DNA from: Rhizobium herbae
Lineage (GTDB): Bacteria > Pseudomonadota > Alphaproteobacteria > Rhizobiales > Rhizobiaceae
NCBI RefSeq assembly: GCF_019511375.1
Contig: NZ_JAEUAO010000005.1
Span: 302,285-366,284 of the forward strand
Direction of reading: 5' to 3'
DNA length: 64,000 nt
The notes under the pieces were generated by a model, which saw only the letters and a program-made list of their open reading frames with translations, did not search any database and had not been told where the DNA came from. Every line of letters begins with the position of its first letter. Position 1 is the stretch's first letter. The translations under genes and the position numbers were made by a program. Shown here piece after piece: positions 45,824-55,492 of this stretch.

Positions 45824-46532
45824 CACGCAGACCGCCATTCGCCTCGGCGGCGTGCGGGTGAAGTTCGACAAGACGGAACTGCACTTCGATTGCACGATCC
45901 GGAAAGGCGAGATCGTTGCCATTACCGGCGCCTCGGGCTCCGGCAAATCGACCCTCCTTAATATCGTCGCCGGTTTCGAGACCCCGGATGCGGGTGTGGT
46001 CGAGATCCTCGGCGAAAATGTCGCCAGCCGCGATCCGGCCGACCGGCCGGTCTCGGTGATCTTCCAGGAACACAACCTGTTTTCGCATCTCGACGTCGCC
46101 ACCAATATCGCGCTCGGCATTGATCCGGCCCTGAGGCTGGGCGTGAAGGAGCGCGGAAAGGTTGCCTCGGCGCTGATGCGCGTCGGGCTCGAAGGTTTCG
46201 GCAAGCGGCTGCCGCCGACGCTCTCCGGCGGCGAGCGCCAGCGGGTGGCGTTGGCGCGCGCCTTGGTCCGGCGCAAACCTGTCCTTCTTCTCGACGAGCC
46301 CTTCGCGGCGCTCGACCCGGGCTTGCGCTCCGGCATGACCCGCCTGCTCCTCGACCTGCACGCGCAGGAAGGCAATACGATGCTGGTCGTCACGCACCAT
46401 CCGGACGACGTGCGGGCGCTGGCCGACAGCGTCATCTTCCTCGACGAGGGCCGCGTCCTGCTGCACCAACCCAAGGCGCAATTCCTCAACCACACCGATA
46501 GTCCGGTCGTCGCGCGCTTTCTCGGAAAATGA
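45810..46532 (+). CDS. thiQ: Thiamine ABC transporter ATP-binding protein
   Basis: 240 residues. Walker A GASGSGKSTLLN, Q-loop VIFQEHNLFSHLDV, signature LSGGERQRVALAR, Walker B VLLLDEPFAALD and H-loop VVTHHPDD. The start ATG 45810 has GGGGAG upstream and overlaps thiP by 14 bp, coupling the two; an earlier ATG at 45792 is less well placed. It completes the ThiBPQ importer. Confidence 0.95.
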   Translation: MPPRDTQTAIRLGGVRVKFDKTELHFDCTIRKGEIVAITGASGSGKSTLLNIVAGFETPDAGVVEILGENVASRDPADRPVSVIFQEHNLFSHLDVATNIALGIDPALRLGVKERGKVASALMRVGLEGFGKRLPPTLSGGERQRVALARALVRRKPVLLLDEPFAALDPGLRSGMTRLLLDLHAQEGNTMLVVTHHPDDVRALADSVIFLDEGRVLLHQPKAQFLNHTDSPVVARFLGK

Positions 46533-46814
46533 ACATCGCTTGCGATGATTGCCACAATTTGAACGTTGGCCTATGCGACGGCCAAGCGCGAAATCCCCGC
46601 GGCGCCATGCTCGCGTGTCCGTTGCAGGGATATCACGGGGCAACTATTTCTATGGGCATATGCTAGGCACGCGTGGCGCAGATAGGCTACAGCAGTATTG
46701 CTGTGATCGCCGCCTGACCTATGTACGCGGCTGTAAAGAATATCGAATTTCCCTGGCGGCCGACCGCAGGGATATTCGCGCGGCTGGCCCGAAAGACTGG
46801 AAACGAGCTGAGGC

Positions 46815-48326
46815 ATGAACAGAACGACAGGCACGGATCCGCAGTCTTCGGAGAAAAGCTCCGGCGTATCCTTGCGTGCGGCAGGCGCGCTCGCCGGCAT
46901 GCTGCTGCTCGTCGGGTGCCAGTCGGTGATCGAACAGACCTATGAGCCGAAGGTCGCGCCGTCCTCGACGCCGCAGATCGTCGAGGAGGTGCAGAAGAAC
47001 GACCCGCGCGCCCAGGTCGGCGCCCGCGAGCATCCGCGCATCGTCGCGAGCTATGGCGGCGAATACAAGGACGAGAAGACCGAGCGTCTCGTTGCCCGGA
47101 TCACCGGCGCGCTGACGGCGGTCTCGGAAAATCCGAACCAGTCCTACCGCATCACCATCCTGAACTCGCCGGCGATCAACGCGTTTGCGCTGCCCGGCGG
47201 CTATCTCTATGTCACCCGCGGCCTGTTGGCGCTTGCCGATGACGCGTCGGAAGTGGCCGCGGTGCTGTCGCACGAGATGGCGCATGTGACGGCCAATCAC
47301 GGCATCGAGCGGCAGCAGCGCGAGGAGGCGGAGGTGATCGCCAGCCGCGTCGTCTCCGAAGTGCTCTCCAGCGATCTCGCCGGCAAGCAGGCGCTTGCGC
47401 GCGGCAAGCTCAGGCTTGCGGCGTTCTCGCGAAACCAGGAACTGCAGGCCGACGTCATCGGCGTGCGGATGCTCGGCGAGGCCGGCTACGATCCCTACGC
47501 GGCCGCCCGTTTCCTCGATGCGATGGCGGCCTATAGCCGGTTTTCCTCGGTCGATCCGGACAGCGACCAGAGCCTCGACTTCCTGTCGAGCCACCCGAGC
47601 GCGCCGCAGCGGGTAGACCTTGCCCGTCGCCATGCGCGGGCTTTCGGGGCGGAGGGAACGGTCGGCGATCGCGGCCGCGACTATTATCTGGCCGGTATCG
47701 ACGGGCTGCTGTACGGCGACAGCCCGCAGGAGGGCTATGTCCGCGGCCAGACATTCCTGCACGGCAAGCTCGGCATTCGATTCGACGTGCCGGCCGGCTT
47801 CCAGATCGACAACAAGGCGGAAGCGGTGCTGGCGACCGGACCGGGCGAGGTCGCCATTCGCTTCGACGGCGTCGCCGATACGCAGCGCCGCAGCCTGACC
47901 GACTATATCGCCAGCGGCTGGGTCACGGGCCTTAAGCCCGACACCATCCGACCGATCACGATCAACGGGCTCGAGGCCGCGACCGCGCGCGCCTCGGCCG
48001 AGCGGTGGGATTTCGACGTCACGGTGATCCGCATCGATACGCAGATCTACCGCTTCCTGACAGCGGTACCGAAGGGCGCGCCGAGCCTCGAGCCGACCGC
48101 CGAAATCCTGCGGGCCTCGTTCCGCCGCATGACGCCGCAGGAAGCGGCCGCCCTGAAGCCGCTGCGTATCCGCGTCGTCACGGCCCGGCCCGGCGATACG
48201 CTGGCGACGCTTTCCGCCCGGATGATGGGCACCGACCGCAAGCTCGATCTCTTCCGCCTGATCAACGCGATGCAGGTGACGTCGACGGTCAGGCCTGGCG
48301 ACAGGATCAAGATCATTTCGGAATAG
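46815..48326 (+). CDS. M48-family metallopeptidase lipoprotein with LysM-like C-terminus
   Basis: 503 residues. The lipobox GMLLLVGC (Cys near 35) predicts a lipoprotein. The M48 catalytic domain has VAAVLSHEMAHVTANHG with HExxH near 153-157 and the third ligand in RNQELQADVIG. GGYLYVTRGLLALADDASE is the family substrate-cleft segment. The last 50 residues (RPGDTLATLSARMMGTDRKL) resemble a LysM domain for peptidoglycan binding. It looks like BepA/LoiP-type outer-membrane quality-control proteases. Nothing was recognised in the 282-bp gap upstream. Confidence 0.92.
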   Translation: MNRTTGTDPQSSEKSSGVSLRAAGALAGMLLLVGCQSVIEQTYEPKVAPSSTPQIVEEVQKNDPRAQVGAREHPRIVASYGGEYKDEKTERLVARITGALTAVSENPNQSYRITILNSPAINAFALPGGYLYVTRGLLALADDASEVAAVLSHEMAHVTANHGIERQQREEAEVIASRVVSEVLSSDLAGKQALARGKLRLAAFSRNQELQADVIGVRMLGEAGYDPYAAARFLDAMAAYSRFSSVDPDSDQSLDFLSSHPSAPQRVDLARRHARAFGAEGTVGDRGRDYYLAGIDGLLYGDSPQEGYVRGQTFLHGKLGIRFDVPAGFQIDNKAEAVLATGPGEVAIRFDGVADTQRRSLTDYIASGWVTGLKPDTIRPITINGLEAATARASAERWDFDVTVIRIDTQIYRFLTAVPKGAPSLEPTAEILRASFRRMTPQEAAALKPLRIRVVTARPGDTLATLSARMMGTDRKLDLFRLINAMQVTSTVRPGDRIKIISE

Positions 48327-48389
48327 GTCAGCGAGGAAATGGCCCGGTCTTTTCCGGGCTCCGCCAACTTGGACAAGCTGCGTAACCGG

Positions 48390-48557
48390 CTATCTCAGGC
48401 GGCGATCGATCGGGATGGTGAGGGACCAGGCGCTTGGCCGGCGCGCGCGAAGGCGGGGCGGCCCTGCGCAGGCCCGTGCATCGCCCGGATTGGGATAGCG
48501 CGGATTGCCCCAGCGATCATTGTAGAGGTCCTTGAACAGGCAGGCGATCGGGATCAT
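48390..48557 (-). CDS. Possible small protein or gene remnant under LacI control
   Basis: A 55-residue frame beginning MIPIACLFKDLYNDRWGNPR with GGAG 9 bases upstream of the ATG. The first 27 residues look protein-like; the rest (RLRARRPSAWSLTIPIDRR) is basic and low in structure, so this may be a truncated gene. It is the only frame that the three palindromic operators at 48571-48662 could control besides the regulator itself. Function unknown. Confidence 0.35.
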   Translation of the reverse strand: MIPIACLFKDLYNDRWGNPRYPNPGDARACAGPPRLRARRPSAWSLTIPIDRRLR

Positions 48558-48570
48558 GGGAGTCTCCATA

Positions 48571-48662
48571 TTGAATCGATTCAACGATTGGGCACGCACA
48601 TTTGAACCGATTCAAAATCTACGCGCTTGCGGAAAAATGTCAAGAGATTTGAATCGATACAA
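48571..48662. promoter_or_regulatory. Three LacI-type palindromic operators
   Basis: TTGAATCGATTCAA (48571-48584, perfect), TTGAACCGATTCAA (48602-48615, one mismatch) and TTGAATCGATACAA (48649-48662, one mismatch) are near-identical 14-bp palindromes with a central CG, as expected for LacI/GalR proteins. They lie 44-135 bp before the LacI-family start and just upstream of the small leftward frame. Autoregulation and DNA looping are possible. Confidence 0.75.
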
Positions 48663-48705
48663 TACTCTGCTAGGGTGATGCCGGTTCGGGGAGTATGAGG
48701 TCGCC

Positions 48706-49764
48706 GTGGCAAAAGGGCATGTAAGACTGGCTGATGTCGCCAAGGCGGCGGGCGTATCGCAAGGAACGGCATCGAACGTCTTCGGCCGGCCGGAGGTGGT
48801 GCGCGAAGAGGTGCGCGAGCGGGTGCTCGCCACTGCCAGGGAGCTCGGCTATGCCGGGCCGGACATGAAAGGGCGCTTGCTGAGGGCCGGGCGGGTCAAC
48901 GCCATCGGCGTCGCTTCCGTCGAACCGCTGGCGTATTTCTTCGAGGATCCTTGGGCGCGGGCGCTGATGACGAAGATCGCGGCCGTGTGCGACGCCACCG
49001 GCACCGGCATCGCGCTGGTGTCGGCGCAGAATCAGCAAAAACTGGCCTGGAACATCAACAGCGCGCTTGTCGATGGCTTCATCCTGTTGTGCGTGGAAGG
49101 CGGCGAAAGGCTCGTGGAACTGACAAGGCGGCGACAGTTGCCGTTCATCGCCCTTGCGCTCGGCGGCGCGGACACGTCCATCCCGGTGATCGGCATCGAT
49201 AACCTTGCTGGCGCGGCCATGGCAGCGCGACATCTGGCCGATCTCGGGCATCGTCGTTTTGCCGTTCTGGCAATAGACCAATTTGGCGATCCTGTCGGGG
49301 CGACAGCGCCCGGGCAAGCGGCTCGATCCTTGAAATCGACATCGCGCGACCGCCTGCTCGGCTATCGGCAGGCGTTGGAAGAATTCGGCATAGAGCCTGC
49401 AAGCGTGCCCGTGCACGGCACGCGCAACGATCGATCGAGCGTCGATGCGGCACTCGATGCCCTGTTTGCAATGCCGGCGCCACCGACGGCCATCCTGGCG
49501 ATGTCCGACCGCATTGCGCTTTTCGCCATGCAATGGCTCGCCGCGCGTGGCTTCAAGGTGCCCGGCGATGTCTCCGTGATTGGTTTTGATGACGTCCCCG
49601 AAGCCGCGACGGCCAGTCCGGGGCTGACGACCATTGCACAGCCGCTCGACGAGATTGCGCGCAGGGCGGTAAGCGCCATCCTTGGCGGCGCGTTGCCCGA
49701 CGCGCAGGAAACCCTCGACGTGACGCTGGTTAGCCGCGGCAGCACCGCACCTCCACGGTCATGA
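48706..49764 (+). CDS. LacI-family transcriptional regulator
   Basis: 352 residues. Helix-turn-helix RLADVAKAAGVSQGTASNVF (residues 7-26) with a hinge helix (MKGRLLRAG) precedes a periplasmic-binding-protein-like sensor domain: GVASVEPLAYFFEDPWARAL, IPVIGIDNLAGAAMAARHLA, DLGHRRFAVLA and VPGDVSVIGFDDVPEAATAS. The effector is probably a sugar. GTG start at 48706 with GGGGAG upstream. No sugar transport operon is adjacent, so its main target may be elsewhere. Three operators lie upstream. Confidence 0.94.
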   Translation: MAKGHVRLADVAKAAGVSQGTASNVFGRPEVVREEVRERVLATARELGYAGPDMKGRLLRAGRVNAIGVASVEPLAYFFEDPWARALMTKIAAVCDATGTGIALVSAQNQQKLAWNINSALVDGFILLCVEGGERLVELTRRRQLPFIALALGGADTSIPVIGIDNLAGAAMAARHLADLGHRRFAVLAIDQFGDPVGATAPGQAARSLKSTSRDRLLGYRQALEEFGIEPASVPVHGTRNDRSSVDAALDALFAMPAPPTAILAMSDRIALFAMQWLAARGFKVPGDVSVIGFDDVPEAATASPGLTTIAQPLDEIARRAVSAILGGALPDAQETLDVTLVSRGSTAPPRS

Positions 49765-49810
49765 CAGCTCGGCCGGCTTTTGCCTCGGTGGCCGGGTGCC
49801 GGCATGGCGC

Positions 49811-50677
<867 letters not shown>

Positions 50678-50870
50678 CGGCTGCTCCATGAGGGGCACGA
50701 GGGTGTGCCGCTGAACGATGAGTCGATCGTGTGTCGGGATTTCCGCTGCCTGAGCTTGACCAGCATTCGAAACGCCCTACTTCCCTAGAAGCCGAGGCCG
50801 GAAGAAGGGGCCGCGGTGGTGATCCTCCCGCTCCGCAACGACATGCGCAGGTCGGGACTGGACGTATCGA

Positions 50871-50895
50871 AACGCGCGGGGAGCGGGAAAGTTCC
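50871..50895 (-). promoter_or_regulatory. EcfG (RpoE2)-type promoter of rpoH2
   Basis: On the minus strand GGAAC (50895-50891), 16 bases and CGTT (50874-50871) match the general stress consensus exactly. The implied start near 50860 leaves a leader of about 185 nt before rpoH2. Otherwise the 50678-51173 gap holds only a CtrA-like site at 51058-51082. Confidence 0.72.
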
Positions 50896-51057
50896 ATGCT
50901 GCGTTGCCGTATTTTACGGCCGCTGGCGTTTTTCTGCGCGTGAGTTTCCAGAAATTCGAAGACGATGACCGTGCGGCTCCATCCGTTTCGCGCGCGGGCG
51001 GCGACGCGCCCTATTTGTTGTGCGTTGTTGTGTGTTGCAATTTTTGGCGCTTGCCGG

Positions 51058-51082
51058 AAAAGTTAAAAAAGCGTTAACTTTT
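51058..51082. promoter_or_regulatory. Predicted CtrA box within a 9-bp inverted repeat
   Basis: TTAA (51063-51066), seven bases, TTAAC (51074-51078) is a full CtrA consensus. The flanks extend it to AAAAGTTAA/TTAACTTTT, so it could also fold as a hairpin. It lies 92-116 bp before the acetyltransferase gene and about 380 bp from rpoH2. Confidence 0.5.
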
Positions 51083-51173
51083 GATTGTTGTCCCCATAAG
51101 TTGCCTGTGAGTTAGTTAAAGACAGGGCTTGGATGGGATTCCTGTTTGCTCGGCACAGGTCTAGAGTCGCGAT

Positions 51174-51680
51174 ATGAAAACACTATCGATCGAGGTGCGG
51201 CCCGGTGAACCAAGAGATGCGACGGCCATCTCTGACGTCCACCGCGTTTCCTGGCTCCAGGCCTATGGCGGGCTCATTCCGCACAAGCCGCTGAACCAGA
51301 TGGTGGACCGGCGCGATCATACGTGGTGGCGCAAGGCGACGCGGGGTCCCTCGACCTTGCTCGTCATCGAGGTGGCGGGTGTAATCGCCGGTTATGCGAC
51401 GCTCGGCCTCAACCGTGCCCGCTCCCTGCCGCAGGAAGGCGAGGTCTACGAGATCTACCTGCGGCCGGAATATCAGGGCATCGGCCTCGGCCGCATACTG
51501 TTCGGCGAGGCCAAGAGCCTGCTGAAATCGCTCGGCTGCAAGGGCCTCGTCGTCTGGTGCCTGGAAGACAGCCATCATGCCGACCGTTTCTTCCGCATGG
51601 CCGGCGGACACGACGTCTGCGAGGGGATGGAAGACTTCGGCGGCAAAAGTCTCAAGAAAATCGGCTATATCTGGGACTGA
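51174..51680 (+). CDS. GNAT family N-acetyltransferase
   Basis: 168 residues. Acetyl-CoA motif EVYEIYLRPEYQGIGLGRIL, followed by GLVVWCLEDSHHADRFFRMA; N-terminus RPGEPRDATAISDVHRVSWL is the common start of RimI-like acetyltransferases in rhizobia. Substrate unknown. It is single, with a 6-bp gap to a convergent hypothetical gene, and a CtrA-like box upstream. Confidence 0.92.
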   Translation: MKTLSIEVRPGEPRDATAISDVHRVSWLQAYGGLIPHKPLNQMVDRRDHTWWRKATRGPSTLLVIEVAGVIAGYATLGLNRARSLPQEGEVYEIYLRPEYQGIGLGRILFGEAKSLLKSLGCKGLVVWCLEDSHHADRFFRMAGGHDVCEGMEDFGGKSLKKIGYIWD

Positions 51681-51686
51681 GCCGCG

Positions 51687-52301
51687 CTACTCCGGGAAAA
51701 TGCGCGTGGGTTCGGCTGCCGTCGGCCCGCGCTTGCCGTGAAACTCCGCCTTGTCCCTGCCACAGACGAAACCATCGGCCTTCGCGTCGGCGATTTGCCG
51801 GGCAAGCGTGTTGGGCGCCGGATTGGCAAGCGCATCGACGTAACCGACCACGCAGCCCATCCCGTCTTGCCCTGCCACTTTCGACACGACGAGAACCTGG
51901 CCTTTGACCTTCGGAGACGGCTCGCCGGTGGCTTGATCGATATTTTCGAGGAACCACCGGAGAATGGTCGCCCTCGGCTTGCCGTCCTGGCCGAGCCGCC
52001 ATTCGATCTTTCGCCCCGTATGATTGAACGGCTCGAAGCTTTCGAAGACACCGTCGATATAGGCCTGGCTGGCGTGGCCGTAGAGGATGCTCTGCCGCAG
52101 GTCGCCTTCCTTGAAGTAGACCGCGTAGTCCGTCAGGCCCTTGCACTGCAACGAGATGCCGCCGCCTTCGACGTCTTCCGGCGAAAGCGTCTTGCAATGA
52201 TCGGTGTCCAAATCGGTATAGATGCTGTCATTGGCGCGGGCGGCGGCGGGCGCCAGCGCCACGAGAAGGATCAGCGGAATTGTGCCTGTGGGGGATATCA
52301 T
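51687..52301 (-). CDS. Secreted hypothetical protein
   Basis: 204 residues with a Sec signal peptide (PLILLVALAPAAARAN, cleavage near residue 23). The mature protein has four cysteines (DHCKTL, SLQCKG, GMGCVV, FVCGRD), which may form two disulfides. It also contains FEPFNHTGRKIEWRLGQDGK and VLVVSKVAGQDGMGCVVGYV, a pattern seen in uncharacterised rhizobial periplasmic proteins. Function unknown. AGGAG precedes the ATG. Confidence 0.85.
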   Translation of the reverse strand: MISPTGTIPLILLVALAPAAARANDSIYTDLDTDHCKTLSPEDVEGGGISLQCKGLTDYAVYFKEGDLRQSILYGHASQAYIDGVFESFEPFNHTGRKIEWRLGQDGKPRATILRWFLENIDQATGEPSPKVKGQVLVVSKVAGQDGMGCVVGYVDALANPAPNTLARQIADAKADGFVCGRDKAEFHGKRGPTAAEPTRIFPE

Positions 52302-52450
52302 CAGCGCTCCTCATACCCGGTTACGTTCCGGCATCCGCGATTATTCGCTTAAAGGTCGCATTTTTCCGCTCATGACGAAAGTAATGTTGCGCCGCGGCAT
52401 GTTTCCCTTTATCGGACTCGCCAGCCAAACTCAGACCCCTGGGAGAAAAC

Positions 52451-52984
52451 ATGCGTATTGATGCAATTTCGATCGGCAAGAATCCGCCTGAAGATGTCAA
52501 CGTGATCGTCGAGGTTCCGGTTGGCGGCCATCCGATCAAGTACGAGATGGACAAGGAAGCCGGCACGCTGGTGGTCGACCGTTTCCTCTATACGCCGATG
52601 ACCTATCCCGGCAATTACGGCTTCGTACCGCATACGCTGTCGGATGACGGCGACCCGATCGACGTGCTGATCGCCTCGACCCGGCCGCTGGTTCCGGGCT
52701 GCGTCATCAACGTTCGCCCGATCGGCGTGATGATGATGGAAGACAATTCCGGCAAGGACGAAAAGGTCATTGCCGTGCCGAACTATCACCTTACCAAGCG
52801 CTACGACAAGGTGAAGGACTATACCGACCTGCCGGAGATCACCCTGCAGCAGATCGAGCATTTCTTCGAGCACTACAAGGATCTGGAGCCCGGCAAGTGG
52901 GTGAAGATCTTCGGCTGGAAGGATGCGTCGGTCGCCAAGCAACTGATCAGCGAAGCCATCGAGCGCGCCAAGACGGCGAAGTAA
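52451..52984 (+). CDS. ppa: Inorganic pyrophosphatase, family I
   Basis: 177 residues; Mg-dependent hydrolysis of pyrophosphate to phosphate, cytoplasmic hexamer. Signature [15 protein letters not shown] (Asp triad for metal), [29 protein letters not shown] and the C-terminal [24 protein letters not shown] precedes the ATG by 7 bases. Ends in a strong two-way terminator. Confidence 0.97.
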   Translation: MRIDAISIGKNPPEDVNVIVEVPVGGHPIKYEMDKEAGTLVVDRFLYTPMTYPGNYGFVPHTLSDDGDPIDVLIASTRPLVPGCVINVRPIGVMMMEDNSGKDEKVIAVPNYHLTKRYDKVKDYTDLPEITLQQIEHFFEHYKDLEPGKWVKIFGWKDASVAKQLISEAIERAKTAK

Positions 52985-53016
52985 GCGGGGGCCGAACAAG
53001 CCCGCGCACCGCAAAT

Positions 53017-53052
53017 AAAAACCTCCGGATCACGACGATCCGGAGGTTTTTT
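53017..53052. terminator. Bidirectional terminator between ppa and the YggT gene
   Basis: AACCTCCGGATC (53020-53031) and GATCCGGAGGTT (53037-53048) make a perfect 12-bp stem with a 5-nt loop. TTTT follows on the plus strand and, read leftward, the AAAA run gives T on the minus strand. Suited to end both convergent genes. Confidence 0.92.
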
Positions 53053-53074
53053 GTTGTCTGCGAGAAATGCCGGT

Positions 53075-53368
53075 TCAGCTGAGCAGGGCAGCGGCAACGG
53101 TCGTGTTCAGGAAATACCAGATGAAATAGAGGATGACCAAGACCACCAGCGGCGACAGGTCGACACCGCCCATGTCCGGCAGCATCCGGCGGATCGGCCG
53201 GTAGAGCGGCTCGGTCAGCTGGTAGAGCGAGCGCCCGATCATGTTGATGGCGTTGTTGTTGACGTTGATGACGTTGAATGCGTAGAGCCAGGAAAAGATG
53301 GCCGAGGCGATGACCAGGAACCACGCAATGTTGATAATGAAATTCAGGGTCGCAATGACAGCAAGCAT
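53075..53368 (-). CDS. YggT family membrane protein
   Basis: 97 residues with two membrane segments (LNFIINIAWFLVIASAIFSW and VDLSPLVVLVILYFIWYFLN) and the YggT motif LTEPLYRPIRRMLPDMGGVD. Members have been linked to osmotic tolerance, cell division and thylakoid biogenesis, without a defined reaction. ATG at 53368 has GGAG 7 bases upstream and is preferred to 53398. Confidence 0.9.
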   Translation of the reverse strand: MLAVIATLNFIINIAWFLVIASAIFSWLYAFNVINVNNNAINMIGRSLYQLTEPLYRPIRRMLPDMGGVDLSPLVVLVILYFIWYFLNTTVAAALLS

Positions 53369-53501
53369 GCCGGTCTCCAATTCGTTGTTGACAGACATGT
53401 AGACATTGACGACTAAACCGGCAAGTCCGTGCTTCGTGCCGGGCTAAACATGTTTAATACGGCGGGGCCATTCTCCGGCCGTTCTTCGGAAAGATTGCCG
53501 C

Positions 53502-54743
53502 ATGTCCACCATCAACGGTGCTGACCGGTTCGCCGCATTCCGGCATGTCTCCTACGCTCGATTCTTCTTTGCCCGCTTTCTCGCCTCATTCGCCATCCAG
53601 ATCGTCAGCGTCTCGGTCGGCTGGCAGATGTACGCGCAGACGCAGAACACGCTTTATCTCGGCCTGATCGGTCTCCTCCAGTTCCTGCCGTCGTTCCTTC
53701 TTATCCTGGTCACAGGTTCGGTGGCTGACCGTCATAGCCGCCGGGCGATCGTTTCGATCTGCATGATCATCAGCGCCCTCTGCGCGGCTGCTCTCCTGGG
53801 GCTGACGATCGCCGACGCGTTCTCGGCCTGGCCCGTCTTTGCCATCCTGATCGTCTTCGGCATCGAGCGCGCCTTCATGGCGCCGGCGGTGCAGTCGCTG
53901 GCGCCCAATCTCGTTCCTGCCCATGACCTGTCCAATGCGATCGCCTGGAACTCGTCCTCCTGGCAGACGGCGGCGATCCTCGGTCCGGTCGCCGGCGGTC
54001 TGCTTTACGGCCTCAGCGCCGTGGTCGCCTATTCGGTCGCGCTTGCCTTCCTCGTGCTGGCGGCCATCCTCATTCTCATGATCGAAAAGCCGGCGCAGCA
54101 CAGCCTCAGCGGGCCGCGCGACTGGACCTCGGTTCTAGCCGGGTTCCGGTTCATCCGCAGGGAAAAGGTCGTGCTCGGCGCGATCTCTCTCGATCTCTTT
54201 GCCGTTCTGCTCGGTGGCGCCGTGGCGCTGATGCCGGTCTTTGCCAGCGAGATCCTGGTGCTCGGCCCCTTCGGCCTCGGCCTGCTCAGGGCAGCACCCG
54301 GCGTCGGCGCGATCCTCGTTGCGATCACGCTTGCGGCCTATCCGATCCGCCACAATGCCGGCGTGTTGATGTTTGCCGGCGTCGCGCTGTTCGGCATCGG
54401 CACGGTTGTCTTCGGCCTGTCGCAGCTCGCCTGGCTGTCGATCGCGGCGCTGATGCTGATGGGCGGGGCGGACATGATCTCGGTCTATGTGCGCGAGACG
54501 CTGATTGCGCTGTGGACGCCGGATGCCGTGCGCGGCCGCGTGAATGCCGTCAACATGGTGTTCGTCGGTGCCTCGAACGAGCTTGGCGAGTTCCGGGCGG
54601 GGACTATGGCGCATGTCATCGGCGCGGTTCCGGCGGTCGTGGTCGGCGGCATCGGCACGCTTGCCGTCGCCGTCATCTGGGCGCTCGGTTTCCCGCAGTT
54701 GCGCGAGATCGATTCGCTCGAAGCCCCCAAGCAGAAGGCCTGA
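53502..54743 (+). CDS. MFS transporter (DHA3/EntS-like)
   Basis: 413 residues with 12 membrane helices. Markers are the N-terminal FRHVSYARFFFARFLASFAI, GSVADRHSRRAIVSICMIIS (motif A) and LAPNLVPAHDLSNAIAWNSS typical of the DHA3 group that includes the enterobactin exporter EntS. The substrate is unknown. Monocistronic. A perfect palindrome TAAACATGTTTA lies at 53445-53456, upstream. Confidence 0.92.
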   Translation: MSTINGADRFAAFRHVSYARFFFARFLASFAIQIVSVSVGWQMYAQTQNTLYLGLIGLLQFLPSFLLILVTGSVADRHSRRAIVSICMIISALCAAALLGLTIADAFSAWPVFAILIVFGIERAFMAPAVQSLAPNLVPAHDLSNAIAWNSSSWQTAAILGPVAGGLLYGLSAVVAYSVALAFLVLAAILILMIEKPAQHSLSGPRDWTSVLAGFRFIRREKVVLGAISLDLFAVLLGGAVALMPVFASEILVLGPFGLGLLRAAPGVGAILVAITLAAYPIRHNAGVLMFAGVALFGIGTVVFGLSQLAWLSIAALMLMGGADMISVYVRETLIALWTPDAVRGRVNAVNMVFVGASNELGEFRAGTMAHVIGAVPAVVVGGIGTLAVAVIWALGFPQLREIDSLEAPKQKA

Positions 54744-54747
54744 TCGA

Positions 54748-55491
54748 TCAGGCTGCCATGGTCTCCCCCTGGCGCTGGAAGATGTGGGTGAGGAACCGGT
54801 CCATCCAGTCGCGCAGAGGGCCGTCATGGTCCATCCGGCCTTCCAGATGCGCTCGGCCGACCTGCGCGCCGGGTAGCTCAAAGCGGTGTGCGCCGTGCAC
54901 GACCCATCGATGCATCATGACCCGTGTCAGCTCGCCGTGAAACTGGATGCCCCAGGCATTCTCGCCATAGCGGAAGGCCTGGTTGGGATAGGTGCTGCCC
55001 GACGCCAGCAGTTCGGCGCCGACCGGCAGGTCGAACCCTTCGCGGTGGAACTGGTAGACCATCGACGGCCATTCCATCAGCGCGCGGCCCTTCTCGGTCG
55101 CTTCCAGCGGATACCAGCCGATTTCGGTCAGCCCCTCATGATGCGGCGCGACGACGCCGCCCAAATGCCGGACCAGCATCTGGGCGCCGAGGCAGATGCC
55201 GAGGAACGGCTTGTTTTCCGTAAGCGGCACGGAGAGCCAGTCGATCTCGCGGCGGATGAACTCCTCGTCGTCGTTGGCGCTCATCGGCCCGCCGAACACA
55301 ACGGCGCCGGCATGATCTTCGAGCGTTGCAGGTAGCGCCTCGCCCAGCACCGGGCGCCGGATGTCGAGGCTGAAGCCTTTCTCCAGCAGCAGATGTCCGA
55401 CCCGTCCGGGACTGGAGCGTTCCTGATGCAGGATGATCAGGACCGGCTTGCCGGTCGTGCGCGTGTAGAACGTGCGGTCGTCGAAAAGCAT
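54748..55491 (-). CDS. Class I glutamine amidotransferase-like protein
   Basis: 247 residues; a type 1 GATase fold as in GMP-synthetase-like proteins. Triad: Cys in KPFLGICLGAQMLVRHLG, His and Glu in WGIQFHGELTRVM. N-terminus VLIILHQERSSPGRVGHLLL and GAVVFGGPMSANDDEEFIRR are typical of stand-alone homologues with unknown acceptor. Start ATG 55491 is 1 bp after the TerB stop, so the two are coupled. Confidence 0.9.
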   Translation of the reverse strand: MLFDDRTFYTRTTGKPVLIILHQERSSPGRVGHLLLEKGFSLDIRRPVLGEALPATLEDHAGAVVFGGPMSANDDEEFIRREIDWLSVPLTENKPFLGICLGAQMLVRHLGGVVAPHHEGLTEIGWYPLEATEKGRALMEWPSMVYQFHREGFDLPVGAELLASGSTYPNQAFRYGENAWGIQFHGELTRVMMHRWVVHGAHRFELPGAQVGRAHLEGRMDHDGPLRDWMDRFLTHIFQRQGETMAA

Positions 55492-55492
55492 C

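Noticed and set aside
53445..53456. Palindrome TAAACATGTTTA before the MFS gene
   Set aside because: Perfect but short and single, with no matching site or nearby regulator; kept only as a note.
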